From the NCBI GenBank assembly GCA_013112575.1, contig JABFGG010000021.1, forward strand, positions 18,101 to 82,100: DNA of 64,000 nt, in the 5' to 3' direction. This stretch comes from Chloroflexota bacterium (lineage in GTDB: Bacteria > Chloroflexota > Anaerolineae > Anaerolineales > UBA11579). Both the position numbers and the translations under genes were made by a program. How positions within the stretch are numbered: the stretch's first letter is position 1; every line of letters starts with the position of its first letter. Below the pieces are notes generated by a model. That model did no database searches, was not told the origin of the DNA, and saw only the letters and a program-made list of their open reading frames with translations. Positions 25,358 to 33,614 of the stretch are shown piece after piece.

Positions 25358-26449
25358 TCAGTTACTATGTGTAAAGATATCGATCAGGTGCCGTCGAACC
25401 TCATCTGCGTCCGGCTCCAGGCACACAGAGATATTCGGTCTGGCATTTGGAATAACGTAAGTTTGGCCGGAGTGCGCCGATATGGTCCCATCTTCAGTCA
25501 CTACACCCAGGCGCAGCGGCACAAAATCGCATAGTTCGGGTTCCATCATCAGGATAGCCGCCGTGGCATCCCACATCACGCCCTCACCGCCCCAGGCAGC
25601 CAGCATCGAATCCCACAGGTCCGCCGCCAGGTCGCCTATCTGTCCTCCCTGTCGCCAATGGTGGGTATCCCAACCATCCACACGCACCAGGTTAGTTGCA
25701 TCCAGTGGCACCAGGTAGAGTTCCATGCCAGAATTAAAGACTTCCTCAGCAGCTACAGGGTCCGCGTAGATATTCCATTCAGCCCACACATTGTGCGAAT
25801 TGGGGATCAGTTCACGTATATTCCCGGGCACATACACTGCCCCACCCATCAAATAAACGGCTTCGATATTTTCACGGATGCTCGGGTCATCTCGCAAAGC
25901 CTGTGCCAGGCTGGTGTAGGCCCCTGCGAAAAACAACGTTATCGGTTCAGGCGAGCTATGCACTGTTGAGATGATCAGGTCGGCTGCCGGCGTGCTGGTG
26001 TAGCTGTGCCCCAGGTCTGGGATAAAGTTTAAGTCATACATATTCCAGAAGTTGTCAGCCATTTCGGTGATCCAGACGGGGAAACTGTTGTTGCCTGCCA
26101 GGGGGGCATTGTCTCCGTTCCCCAGATCGATGCCTTTTATCCCGAAAACCTCCAGCATGTTGCCAATATGCTGAATATAGGTCGAGGGGGTGGCCTCGCC
26201 GTACGAAATGCTGATGACCTTCAGGTCTGCTTCCGGGTTGGCCAATAAATAAAGGTTGGCCAAAGTGCCATCCGGGCTGCCGTCATCATCGTAGATGATT
26301 GCAACCCGCTCTAGCCGCTTGCTGGGTTGTGGGTGGTAAGCACTGCTGGGTGACCCACGTGTGTCTCCCTGGGCTTCTGGATTGTTCCATCCGCCAATTA
26401 ATAATGACGAAAGTATGATGAGTGGGATCAGACCGAATAGCCGTTTCAT
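25358..26449 (-). CDS. Secreted nucleoside hydrolase family protein
   Basis: A 363-residue protein. It begins MKRLFGLIPLIILSSLLIGG, a Sec signal peptide with cleavage likely near residue 28, and no lipobox Cys. The mature part has the inosine-uridine nucleoside hydrolase pattern: an Asp-rich calcium site (IYDDDGSPDG, a variant of DxDxxxDD), LYLLANPEADLKVISISYGE, FFAGAYTSLAQAL and VYLMGGAVYVPGN. Such enzymes split N-glycosidic bonds of nucleosides, here outside the membrane. GAGGAGG precedes the ATG at 26449. An in-frame longer start adding 9 residues would spoil the signal peptide. Confidence 0.85.
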   Translation of the reverse strand: MKRLFGLIPLIILSSLLIGGWNNPEAQGDTRGSPSSAYHPQPSKRLERVAIIYDDDGSPDGTLANLYLLANPEADLKVISISYGEATPSTYIQHIGNMLEVFGIKGIDLGNGDNAPLAGNNSFPVWITEMADNFWNMYDLNFIPDLGHSYTSTPAADLIISTVHSSPEPITLFFAGAYTSLAQALRDDPSIRENIEAVYLMGGAVYVPGNIRELIPNSHNVWAEWNIYADPVAAEEVFNSGMELYLVPLDATNLVRVDGWDTHHWRQGGQIGDLAADLWDSMLAAWGGEGVMWDATAAILMMEPELCDFVPLRLGVVTEDGTISAHSGQTYVIPNARPNISVCLEPDADEVRRHLIDIFTHSN

Positions 26450-26766
26450 TTCATCCTCCTCATTGCACAAAGCCAAAATTAAATTGTACAGACTATTTCA
26501 CCCTTATTCAAATCCATAATAGATAAGCATTGTCCTAATCAATTATCCCTGCACACTGCAAGCTAACCCACCTTAGAAGCGCTCCCCGCTTTTGGCTATT
26601 CACCTCAAATTGCGTTTGTCAGACAAGTACTAGGACCACCCCCTTATACATCTACATGAACGACGCAATAGTGCTATTGCGTCGTTATCTATTCTGCTTG
26701 GAGTTTGTTAACTATAATCTGGTAGAGTTTGGCATAGCCAAACTCTTAAAGCCAATCAAAGATTGG
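26450..26766. other. Gene-free stretch with palindromes
   Basis: About 317 nt between two minus-strand genes. It holds AT-rich sequence (possible promoter of the nucleoside hydrolase, not resolved) and the three perfect palindromes listed separately. I see no reading frame with a ribosome site. Confidence 0.6.
26659..26686. repeat. Perfect 13-bp inverted repeat
   Basis: AACGACGCAATAG, TG, CTATTGCGTCGTT. It lies downstream of the DUF3105 gene, without a T run on either side. Confidence 0.7.
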
Positions 26767-26768
26767 CT
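26724..26768 (-). repeat. Two adjacent perfect palindromes with ATA and AAA loops
   Basis: AGAGTTTGGC-ATA-GCCAAACTCT (26724-26746) and AGCCAATC-AAA-GATTGGCT (26750-26768), 3 nt apart. The second overlaps the DUF3105 stop. The arrangement copies that at 25313-25356: two hairpins, 3-nt A/T loops, 3-4 nt apart. They may act together as a transcription or mRNA end. Confidence 0.65.
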
Positions 26769-27381
26769 AGGGGGCTTGTGCCTCTGGCGATTTATTCTGG
26801 TTAAAGGTCACAAAATCACGCGCCGCTACATGGTCAAAGCTTTCAAAAGGTTGGATCTGACCCCAGGAGGTCATCACTAACGGCACGTCAATCGAATTCC
26901 AGGGGAAGGCGATCACTTCCAGGAAATTGAAATCGCTCATCACACTCTGGATGCCCTCTTTTAGATCTGTACATTCATTTTCACTAATGATCTCGCAGTT
27001 GTACCAGAAGATCACATAGCCATGCTCCATGCTATGTACGATGTGTGCCTGGGGCTGTCCAGCATCATAACCTGCCGGTGTATCTTCAAAAAAACCGGCA
27101 GGCAAAGGGCGGGCATAATGTTCCCCCGAGGTTGGTGGATCGGTGTTGTAATCGACTGGCGTCCCCTCATCTACATGCAGGATGCTCTCCATCAATTCGG
27201 CAGTTTCCCCAGTCGTGGATTGAGATGAGCGCCACAGCGCAAAACCGACCTGCCATGCCGCATAGCCAACGAAAGCCAGCGCGCCAATAATAAAAGCACC
27301 CCAGATGAATTGCGATCTGCGTTTCTGGCTCTGACGCTTTTGGCGGGAGCGCTCACGTCGGCTTTGCGGTTTGTTGGCCAT
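26767..27381 (-). CDS. DUF3105 membrane-anchored protein
   Basis: A 204-residue protein. A basic N-terminus (SRRERSRQKRQSQKRRSQF) and one membrane segment (about 27-47) leave the rest outside. The outer part contains DPPTSGEHYARPLP, HSMEHGYVIFWYNC and VIAFPWNSIDVPLVMTSWG, the conserved blocks of DUF3105. Two Cys (NCEIISENEC) may form a disulfide. The ATG overlaps the stop of the DsbA-like gene (TAATG). From context a role in extracytoplasmic thiol or metal handling is plausible; the family has no established function. Confidence 0.85.
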   Translation of the reverse strand: MANKPQSRRERSRQKRQSQKRRSQFIWGAFIIGALAFVGYAAWQVGFALWRSSQSTTGETAELMESILHVDEGTPVDYNTDPPTSGEHYARPLPAGFFEDTPAGYDAGQPQAHIVHSMEHGYVIFWYNCEIISENECTDLKEGIQSVMSDFNFLEVIAFPWNSIDVPLVMTSWGQIQPFESFDHVAARDFVTFNQNKSPEAQAP

Positions 27382-28067
27382 TAATTAGAGGAAGCCAGCA
27401 AGCTGTCGATCGTCTGTTGGAATGTGGAGAACGGCTGTGCACCGGAGATCTCAAGCCGTCCGTTGATCACGAAGGCTGGCGTACCTGTCACGCCCAGCCC
27501 GGAGGCATATTCCACGTTTCCCTGAACCAGTTCTGTTTTGGCACCAGAGTCCATACACTCATTAAATGTATTTACATCCAGGCCAAGGTCCCGGGCGTGG
27601 TTGGTCATCGCCAGATTGTTCGGAGCCAGATTGAACTCATTGTATAGTTCGTCGTGGAAATCCCAAAAGCGGCCCTGGTCCCCAGCACAATAACTGGCCT
27701 CGGCCGTAATTTGTGAGCCAAGCCCTTGATATGGCAGCGCGTGAAAGATGTAGTAAACATCCCCAGTTGCCACGTATTGTTCAATGACTGCTTCGGATGT
27801 TTCCATGTAATAATCCTGGCAGTGACCGCAGAGAAAATCCCCAAATTCTTCGAGCACTACGGGAGCATCAGGGTTGCCCAGCCGGAAGCCATCTTCCATG
27901 GGGTGATTGCGCGGGGGAATTTCGGGGCCGGGCCGGAAGTTGGTCCAGGCGATCCAGCCGACAATGGCAACTGCGGCGACCCCAATAAGGGCCATATTGC
28001 GCATCTGACCCTGGCGTTCTTTCTGACGACGAGCTTGCAAGCGTTCCTGACGTTTGTTTTGAGCCAT
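27381..28067 (-). CDS. DsbA-like membrane-anchored thiol oxidoreductase
   Basis: A 228-residue protein with a basic N-terminus, one membrane anchor (about 27-45) and a thioredoxin-fold domain. The active site is CGHC in EFGDFLCGHCQDYYME. A cis-Pro loop GVTGTPAFVING and a helical insert with Cys (ASYCAGDQGRFWDFHDELY) match the Thioredoxin_4/DsbA group. It probably introduces or shuffles disulfides on the outer face of the membrane. It is translationally coupled to the DUF3105 gene, and both share the same basic-tail-plus-anchor N-terminal plan. GAGGAAA precedes the start. Confidence 0.9.
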   Translation of the reverse strand: MAQNKRQERLQARRQKERQGQMRNMALIGVAAVAIVGWIAWTNFRPGPEIPPRNHPMEDGFRLGNPDAPVVLEEFGDFLCGHCQDYYMETSEAVIEQYVATGDVYYIFHALPYQGLGSQITAEASYCAGDQGRFWDFHDELYNEFNLAPNNLAMTNHARDLGLDVNTFNECMDSGAKTELVQGNVEYASGLGVTGTPAFVINGRLEISGAQPFSTFQQTIDSLLASSN

Positions 28068-28187
28068 ACTTAAATTTCCTCAATGAAATAATGATTTTTT
28101 TCCAGACGTTTTATTCTGCCATGAGTGACAAACTTTGTCTAGAAGATAGAGGATATTCTTAGCGAGTTTTAAGCTGGGAAAGGGTGA

Positions 28188-29048
28188 TCAGGATATCTCA
28201 AACTGGTATACGGGATACTCATCACCAGTGGCTTGAAACCCCGCTTTTTCGTAGAGCGACAGAGATACTTGATTATCGTTTTGGGTGTTCACGGAGATGC
28301 GCCGGTGGTGTGTATCCTTATATTCCAATAACAAATTACGCACCAGGGCATAGCCAACCCCTTGCCCTTGTGTTTCAGGATGCACGGCCAAACGTGCCAG
28401 GTGGGCCCCGGTAGGGCTGGGTGTACTAATTTGATAGCCGGAGATTTCCCCGTTCTCGTTTTCGGCAACAGTAGCAATCGCGGCTTGTGAAAAGGCCAGT
28501 TCAATGGATTGCAGCGAGTTGCGCCACAAGGTGCCAAAGGCCGCTTCATCAACGACAAGCACCTTTTCGAGGTCTTCCTCAGTCATGGAACGGACGGAAG
28601 TATTTTTTTTAGCGGGCGGCAGGGTGTGCCCTGAATTTTCCCAGGCAAGCACGATAACGTTGTGCGTATGTGTAAAACCGTTATCTTGTAGTAAATCTCG
28701 GAACCAACCATGCAAAGGAATGGCCGCGGCATGCACAGAAGGGTGTTTGCGAAGCTGCTCATGAGCCATGGGCCACAGTTTCTCCCAGGCCGCTTCAGGG
28801 GTGGTTTTGACTGTAGCTGCAAACATACGGATCCAGGCGATGCCGGGAGGGTCTGGTGGGCAAGCCAGGGCAGCTACGAGCCGTTCTGCTTTTTCAGCCA
28901 CCAGATAAGGTTCATGGCCCAGCCAATCTAATGGCGGACGCCAGTCCAGGTGACGATGTACATAAGTTTCAAATTGAATAAGGCTGGCAAGGTTGCGCCG
29001 GTCCTCTACTTCAGCAGGACGACAAAGTACCTTGGTAATTGGCATCAT
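28188..29048 (-). CDS. GNAT family N-acetyltransferase
   Basis: About 286 residues. The C-terminal half is a GNAT domain: LARLAVHPETQGQGVGYALV holds the acetyl-CoA pyrophosphate loop (Q/RxxGxG/A), followed by ISVNTQNDNQVSLSLYEKAGF. The N-terminal half looks like a second, degenerate GNAT domain without the loop. The start is uncertain: ATG at 29048 is taken, TTG at 29081 is possible. Substrate unknown; possibly protein or small-molecule acetylation. Confidence 0.85.
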   Translation of the reverse strand: MMPITKVLCRPAEVEDRRNLASLIQFETYVHRHLDWRPPLDWLGHEPYLVAEKAERLVAALACPPDPPGIAWIRMFAATVKTTPEAAWEKLWPMAHEQLRKHPSVHAAAIPLHGWFRDLLQDNGFTHTHNVIVLAWENSGHTLPPAKKNTSVRSMTEEDLEKVLVVDEAAFGTLWRNSLQSIELAFSQAAIATVAENENGEISGYQISTPSPTGAHLARLAVHPETQGQGVGYALVRNLLLEYKDTHHRRISVNTQNDNQVSLSLYEKAGFQATGDEYPVYQFEIS

Positions 29049-29125
29049 ATCAAGGTGAGCCTTGGCGATGTCATTATGCAATTCTACCAGAGCATCAAAG
29101 ATGTATTGTGACGCTTGACTCTAGC

Positions 29126-32119
29126 TTACTGGCTGTTATGGAGGTGTGTCAGGAAGGCTTCCACAACCTTAGGGTCGAAGTGTTCCCCTGATTGCTCCCG
29201 AATGTATTCCAGCACCTTGTCTTCTGGCCAGGCTTTGCGGTACGGCCGGTCAGAGCGTAAGGCATCCCATACATCAACAATAGCGAAAATGCGGGCTGCC
29301 AATGGGATTTGTTCTCCCTTTAGGCCGGTTGGATAGCCACTACCATCCCATTTCTCGTGATGGCAATAAGGAATATCAATGGCAGCTTCGAGGTAAGCAA
29401 TGGGTTTGATCAACTCATAAGCATACACAGGATGCATGCGCATAAGTTCCCATTCTTTATCGGTGAGTTTGCCAGGTTTGCGCAGGATCTCATCCGGGAT
29501 GGCCATTTTGCCGATGTCGTGTAACAAAGCCCCGCGACTGATATGTGTCATCTCTTCGGGGGAAACTTTCATGACATTAGCCAGGCGTAGGGTCATTTCG
29601 GTCACGCGTTGAGTGTGTCCCTCGGTTTCATGGTCGCGCATGTCCAGGGCGCGTACCCAGCCTTCCAGGGTGGCCCCATAAGCCACTTCCAGTTCCAGTT
29701 TGGCTGATTGCAGGTTGTCGAACAAGTCGGCGTTATAAATTGCTGTGGCAGCCTGACTGGCAAGCGTCTCAAGGAAGCCGAGCCATTCGACATCTGCTTG
29801 GAGATGGCCGCGATGGAAGATTTCCAAAACACCCATAACCTGCCCCTTGGCAATCAGGGGGATGGCGAAGTAGGTTTCAAAACCCTCCTCGCTCAGTAGC
29901 CGGGGACGCATGAACTCTGCACCGGTTTCCTGCAAGTTGGGCACGTGGATCAGTCTGCGTTCAAGGGCTGCGCGACCTGCATGATTGTTTCCGATGGGAA
30001 TGTTGGTTTCTTCAATGGCACGTGATTGGAAACCGCGGCCAGCCGAGTAGCGCAGCATCTGCGATTCGTCGTTGAGCAAAACTGCCGCAGCATGAGCCTT
30101 GAGTTGTGATGTGGCCTGGTTGAGCAACATATTGAGGATCAGGCGCAGGTCCAAACTGGCATTGATCGCCATACCGAGGTCGCGTTGGCCTTGCAATTGA
30201 TCTAAGCGCCGGTGAGCTTCACCAAAAAGACGTGCATTCTCAATGGCGAGCGCAGCGCGTTCTGCGAAGAGCGACATAAGGCGCTGGTCTTCCTGGGAAA
30301 ATGCATTGACTTCTGCGCTTTGCACATCGATCGCCCCGATGACGGTGGAACCCAATTTTAGGGGGATAGCCATCTCAGAACGGGCAGCCTCCCAGTTGGG
30401 GACATAATTACTATCGAGGGTCACATTGGGAACGTTGACGATTTCCCCTGTACGAATAGCCCTGGGAACGATGCCGGCGCCATCAATATATAATTTGCCC
30501 TGGCTGACTTCTTCGCTATAAGGTCCGGATGCGGCAATACGTTGCAACTTTGATTGGCTTGGGTCGATCATGATCAAACTGCAATTTGACTGACCGAACT
30601 CCTGCAATACGGTTTCTACGATGTTTTGGGCCAGGCTGTTTAGCTGTGGTGTGGCTGTGGAAACGAGGTTGCCAAAAGCGCGATATAGACGGGCCAGTTC
30701 CAGGTTGCGGCTGGCAATGGCCTCTTTGGCTTCTTCAAGCTCGGCCAGTTTTTCTTCTAATTCTTTGGCGTAGGTCTGGCTTTCAGTAAATAGAGCACGG
30801 GTCTTTTCGTGTAGGGTTGTACGTTGCAAGGCAGTCGCAGCAATATTACTAATTACTTTCAGGTATTGCAGGTTTTCTTCAGTAAAGGCATTATCTCGAC
30901 CAACCCACAAAGTTCCCAAAATCTCACCCTGCGCGCTTAGCGGAGCACAAGCAACTGCATTGGCGCGTTGCAAAGTTTCGGCGTTCATGAATCTTTGCTC
31001 TTTATTGTCCTGCACATCGTTATTTACATAAGTCTCCCCGCTTGAAAGAACGTAATCGACAATTTCGTTGGAGGCAGGGACTGTTAGCTTGACCTGATCT
31101 TCCCAAATCAAGTTAGCGAATTCGACCACAAAATGAGCTTCGGAAGGATGTAAGGTGTTTATGGTTGTGCCTGTGACATTGATCAGGGTTTCAAGTTGCT
31201 GGGCGATGACCGGGAACATAGCTGCGCGTGTTGTAGCTTGTCGCAATGCATTGCTGACCGAAGCGATCACTTCAAGTTCATTATATTTTTTATAACGTTC
31301 AGAGATATTGGTGATGCTGGCGCGGATCAACTTATTATCCGTATCGGGTAACGGCACTAAACGAATTTCGCAGGGGATGTTCTCGCCTTCTGCGTTACGA
31401 TGGGTCCACTCAAAGGTGATTGGCCCCTCTTCGCGGGCTGCTTTTATCCGTTTTACGGCAGCAGTATTTGAGTCTTCACCATCAGGCTGTTGCCTGGGTC
31501 CCAGGGTCCCAGGGTGCACCCCGACAAGGTCTTCGGCAGCAACCCCAAAAAGATTTCCAGCGTTACCACTAGCGCTTGTGATCACACCACTCTCGGCATC
31601 CAGAACAACAATGGCTTCAGGGGCATGTTCGATCAATGCGCGTAATTGAGCCTCGCTGTTGCGCAGGGCCTCTTCAGCAGCCATTTTTTCCGTGATGTCA
31701 AACGCTGTCCCTAGCACTCCAGGTGACCCACGAAATTCGATGACTGTGGCTGTATAGTCCATCCAGCGTGTCTCTCCACCAGCCGTCAGAATCTTCACCT
31801 GATAACGGTTGGGGATATCTTCTCCCTGTTGGCGTGCCAGCCCTCTCTCTTTCACCATCTCGCGATGATCCGGATGAATGACTTCCCAGAAATCCATATC
31901 AAGCAGTTCTTCGCGTGAAAACCCCGTCATCTTTTCGGCATAAGCATTGATGAAGTACATGCGTGAACCTTGCATGATGAACACCGATGCGGCAGTCGAA
32001 TCCGCTAAGATACGAAATAGTTCATTTTCGGCTGCCAGGTCGGAAAAAGAACTGGTAGGCAGCGAGAAAAGGTCTATTGCGTTTTCCTGATCGGATGGGG
32101 TCTTACTGTCTTTAGCCAT
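29126..32119 (-). CDS. PAS-PAS-GAF-GAF-GAF HD-GYP phosphodiesterase
   Basis: About 997 residues. Two PAS domains (about 35-275) are followed by three GAF domains (about 300-445, 500-645, 660-815) and a C-terminal HD-GYP domain (about 830-990). The HD-GYP core is complete: HDIGKMAIPDEIL, MHPVYAYELI, PYCHHEKWDGSGYPTGLKGE and IFAIVDVWDALRSDRPYR. It should hydrolyse cyclic di-GMP under control of the sensor domains. No membrane segment, so cytoplasmic. The start is uncertain (ATG at 32119 or a TTG at 32146). It follows the CpaE/CpaF operon in the same direction after a 180-nt gap. Confidence 0.9.
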   Translation of the reverse strand: MAKDSKTPSDQENAIDLFSLPTSSFSDLAAENELFRILADSTAASVFIMQGSRMYFINAYAEKMTGFSREELLDMDFWEVIHPDHREMVKERGLARQQGEDIPNRYQVKILTAGGETRWMDYTATVIEFRGSPGVLGTAFDITEKMAAEEALRNSEAQLRALIEHAPEAIVVLDAESGVITSASGNAGNLFGVAAEDLVGVHPGTLGPRQQPDGEDSNTAAVKRIKAAREEGPITFEWTHRNAEGENIPCEIRLVPLPDTDNKLIRASITNISERYKKYNELEVIASVSNALRQATTRAAMFPVIAQQLETLINVTGTTINTLHPSEAHFVVEFANLIWEDQVKLTVPASNEIVDYVLSSGETYVNNDVQDNKEQRFMNAETLQRANAVACAPLSAQGEILGTLWVGRDNAFTEENLQYLKVISNIAATALQRTTLHEKTRALFTESQTYAKELEEKLAELEEAKEAIASRNLELARLYRAFGNLVSTATPQLNSLAQNIVETVLQEFGQSNCSLIMIDPSQSKLQRIAASGPYSEEVSQGKLYIDGAGIVPRAIRTGEIVNVPNVTLDSNYVPNWEAARSEMAIPLKLGSTVIGAIDVQSAEVNAFSQEDQRLMSLFAERAALAIENARLFGEAHRRLDQLQGQRDLGMAINASLDLRLILNMLLNQATSQLKAHAAAVLLNDESQMLRYSAGRGFQSRAIEETNIPIGNNHAGRAALERRLIHVPNLQETGAEFMRPRLLSEEGFETYFAIPLIAKGQVMGVLEIFHRGHLQADVEWLGFLETLASQAATAIYNADLFDNLQSAKLELEVAYGATLEGWVRALDMRDHETEGHTQRVTEMTLRLANVMKVSPEEMTHISRGALLHDIGKMAIPDEILRKPGKLTDKEWELMRMHPVYAYELIKPIAYLEAAIDIPYCHHEKWDGSGYPTGLKGEQIPLAARIFAIVDVWDALRSDRPYRKAWPEDKVLEYIREQSGEHFDPKVVEAFLTHLHNSQ

Positions 32120-32230
32120 ATATGCCGCGGTTCCCGCAGTCAACAAATCCCCATCTGGTATTGGGGATGGTGTTTAGATTATATGGGATTGCCCTTATAC
32201 TAAGATTATCGCTTTTGTTAGATTTTAAGA

Positions 32231-32264
32231 ATAACCACTCAATTACAGTACTGTAAGTGTTATT
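32231..32264. promoter_or_regulatory. Imperfect long palindrome upstream of the HD-GYP gene
   Basis: Core TTACAGTACTGTAA (32243-32256) is a perfect 14-bp palindrome. It is flanked by AATAACCAC and GTGTTATT, which pair except for one extra C. It lies between the HD-GYP gene and the TPR gene. It may be an operator for a dimeric repressor or a hairpin at the end of the upstream operon. Confidence 0.45.
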
Positions 32265-32302
32265 CGTACCCTAATTGGAGGGCATTTGTCATATTTCCCC
32301 GT

Positions 32303-32842
32303 CTAACGGTTCAGTAATCGCATCGGAATCTGCAATAGTCTTTTAAGAAAACGTTGCCATAGGCTGGGTTTCTTTGCATTGTCCACTCCGGCCTGCATGC
32401 TGGCCAATGCTTCTATTTGACGACCGGTGCGCATTTGAATCGCCGAAATTGATTGCATAACAGTAGCATAAAGTTCATCTTCCCCCACTGCCTTGAGTAG
32501 TTCGGCAGAATGTTGGTAGCCTTGCTCTGCCTCTTGAACCCGTTCTAAGGCTTCCAGGGCTGCCGCCTGGTTACCCAATGCCATGGCCTGCCTTTTTGTG
32601 TCTCCAAGTTCTTCAAAAACTTTGTCCGTGTTCAGGGTTGCTGCCAGGGCTGCCTCTGCGTCGCCTGATTGCAGCAAGGCCACACTCTGATTGTTGGACA
32701 TTTCTGCTACAGAACCAGCATCGTCCTGTGCCTTAAACCCACTGGCGGCGGCTTCAAAGAGATCGGCCGCTTTTTTAAATTCACCGCCTTGATAGGCGCT
32801 TTTGGCTTGTTCTGCTAACTGATTGGGGTTGTGTGCTTCCAC
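32303..32842 (-). CDS. TPR-repeat protein
   Basis: A 179-residue soluble protein built of about four TPR-like helical pairs (QLAEQAKSAYQGGEFKKAAD, ALLQSGDAEAALAATLN, ALEALERVQEAEQGY, MRTGRQIEALASMQAG). It ends in a basic, amphipathic tail (WQRFLKRLLQIPMRLLNR) that could bind membrane or a partner. It is the last gene of the CpaE/CpaF run, 3 nt after the double-HTH gene, and is likely an assembly or scaffold factor for that system. Confidence 0.7.
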   Translation of the reverse strand: MEAHNPNQLAEQAKSAYQGGEFKKAADLFEAAASGFKAQDDAGSVAEMSNNQSVALLQSGDAEAALAATLNTDKVFEELGDTKRQAMALGNQAAALEALERVQEAEQGYQHSAELLKAVGEDELYATVMQSISAIQMRTGRQIEALASMQAGVDNAKKPSLWQRFLKRLLQIPMRLLNR

Positions 32843-32845
32843 GAC

Positions 32846-33523
32846 TTACAAGGAAATTTCCAGCAGATTCTCGGCCACTTCGCGTAGTTTATCTGCTGAC
32901 ATATGGCTGAGGCGCTCGGCTAATTCAACGTAAGGGCGGTTGATGGGTTTACTGAGAAAATCCTGTAACTCTTTCGGCAGGTCCAGAAAATCCTGCACGG
33001 CACTCTGCTCGACGATCCATTCACCTACCTGACTTTGTTGGTCGAGGAAATCGTAAGTAGAACGGTCCAGTGTGCGGCTGATGACCTCCAATTCCGGTAA
33101 GGGAATGGCGTTTTTGCCGTCTTCATAGCGGCTGATGCGGCTTGAAGGGACGTCCGTGCGTTCACTGAGTTCTTTCAGGGAGTAGCCTTTTTCATTTCTT
33201 GCATTGCGTAACAAAACACCAATAATGCGGTTGCGCTTATCAAGAAAGCTCTCCATTTCGATTTCTTCAGTAGGGTGGGGTGCCTCGGAGATGACTTGGT
33301 TGGCCCAGAAGTGTTTGATAGGAATGTCCAGATAGTAAGCTAAGATCTCAAGTTCTGGCAAAGACGGGGATTTTTCCCCGCGTTCAAAGGCGCCAAACAT
33401 GTAGTTGGAAACTTCAAGAGCTTCGGCGCACTCCTTGATTTGTTTACCAGCAGCCTGACGCGCGTCACGGATCAATACCCCCAGCTTTTTGGCGCGTAAG
33501 ATCAGAACTTGTTCGTTATCCAT
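32846..33523 (-). CDS. Transcriptional regulator with two XRE-type HTH domains
   Basis: A 225-residue protein with two Cro/CI-type helix-turn-helix domains in tandem. The first (about 12-65: QIKECAEALEVSNYMFGAFE, KSPSLPELEILAYYLD) has a degenerate recognition turn. The second (about 103-155: SLKELSERTDVPSSRISRYE, NAIPLPELEVISRTLD) is canonical. A helical C-terminal domain follows. Duplication of the HTH in one chain suggests binding to a direct-repeat operator. It sits between cpaF-like and TPR genes and may control the operon. Confidence 0.8.
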   Translation of the reverse strand: MDNEQVLILRAKKLGVLIRDARQAAGKQIKECAEALEVSNYMFGAFERGEKSPSLPELEILAYYLDIPIKHFWANQVISEAPHPTEEIEMESFLDKRNRIIGVLLRNARNEKGYSLKELSERTDVPSSRISRYEDGKNAIPLPELEVISRTLDRSTYDFLDQQSQVGEWIVEQSAVQDFLDLPKELQDFLSKPINRPYVELAERLSHMSADKLREVAENLLEISL

Positions 33524-33614
33524 AGCAAATAGCTCCTACCAACAATAACTGGGGCTCATTATAGCAAAAGGGCTTTATTCAGATACTTGTTTTCCCCCAT
33601 CTATTTTTCCTAAA

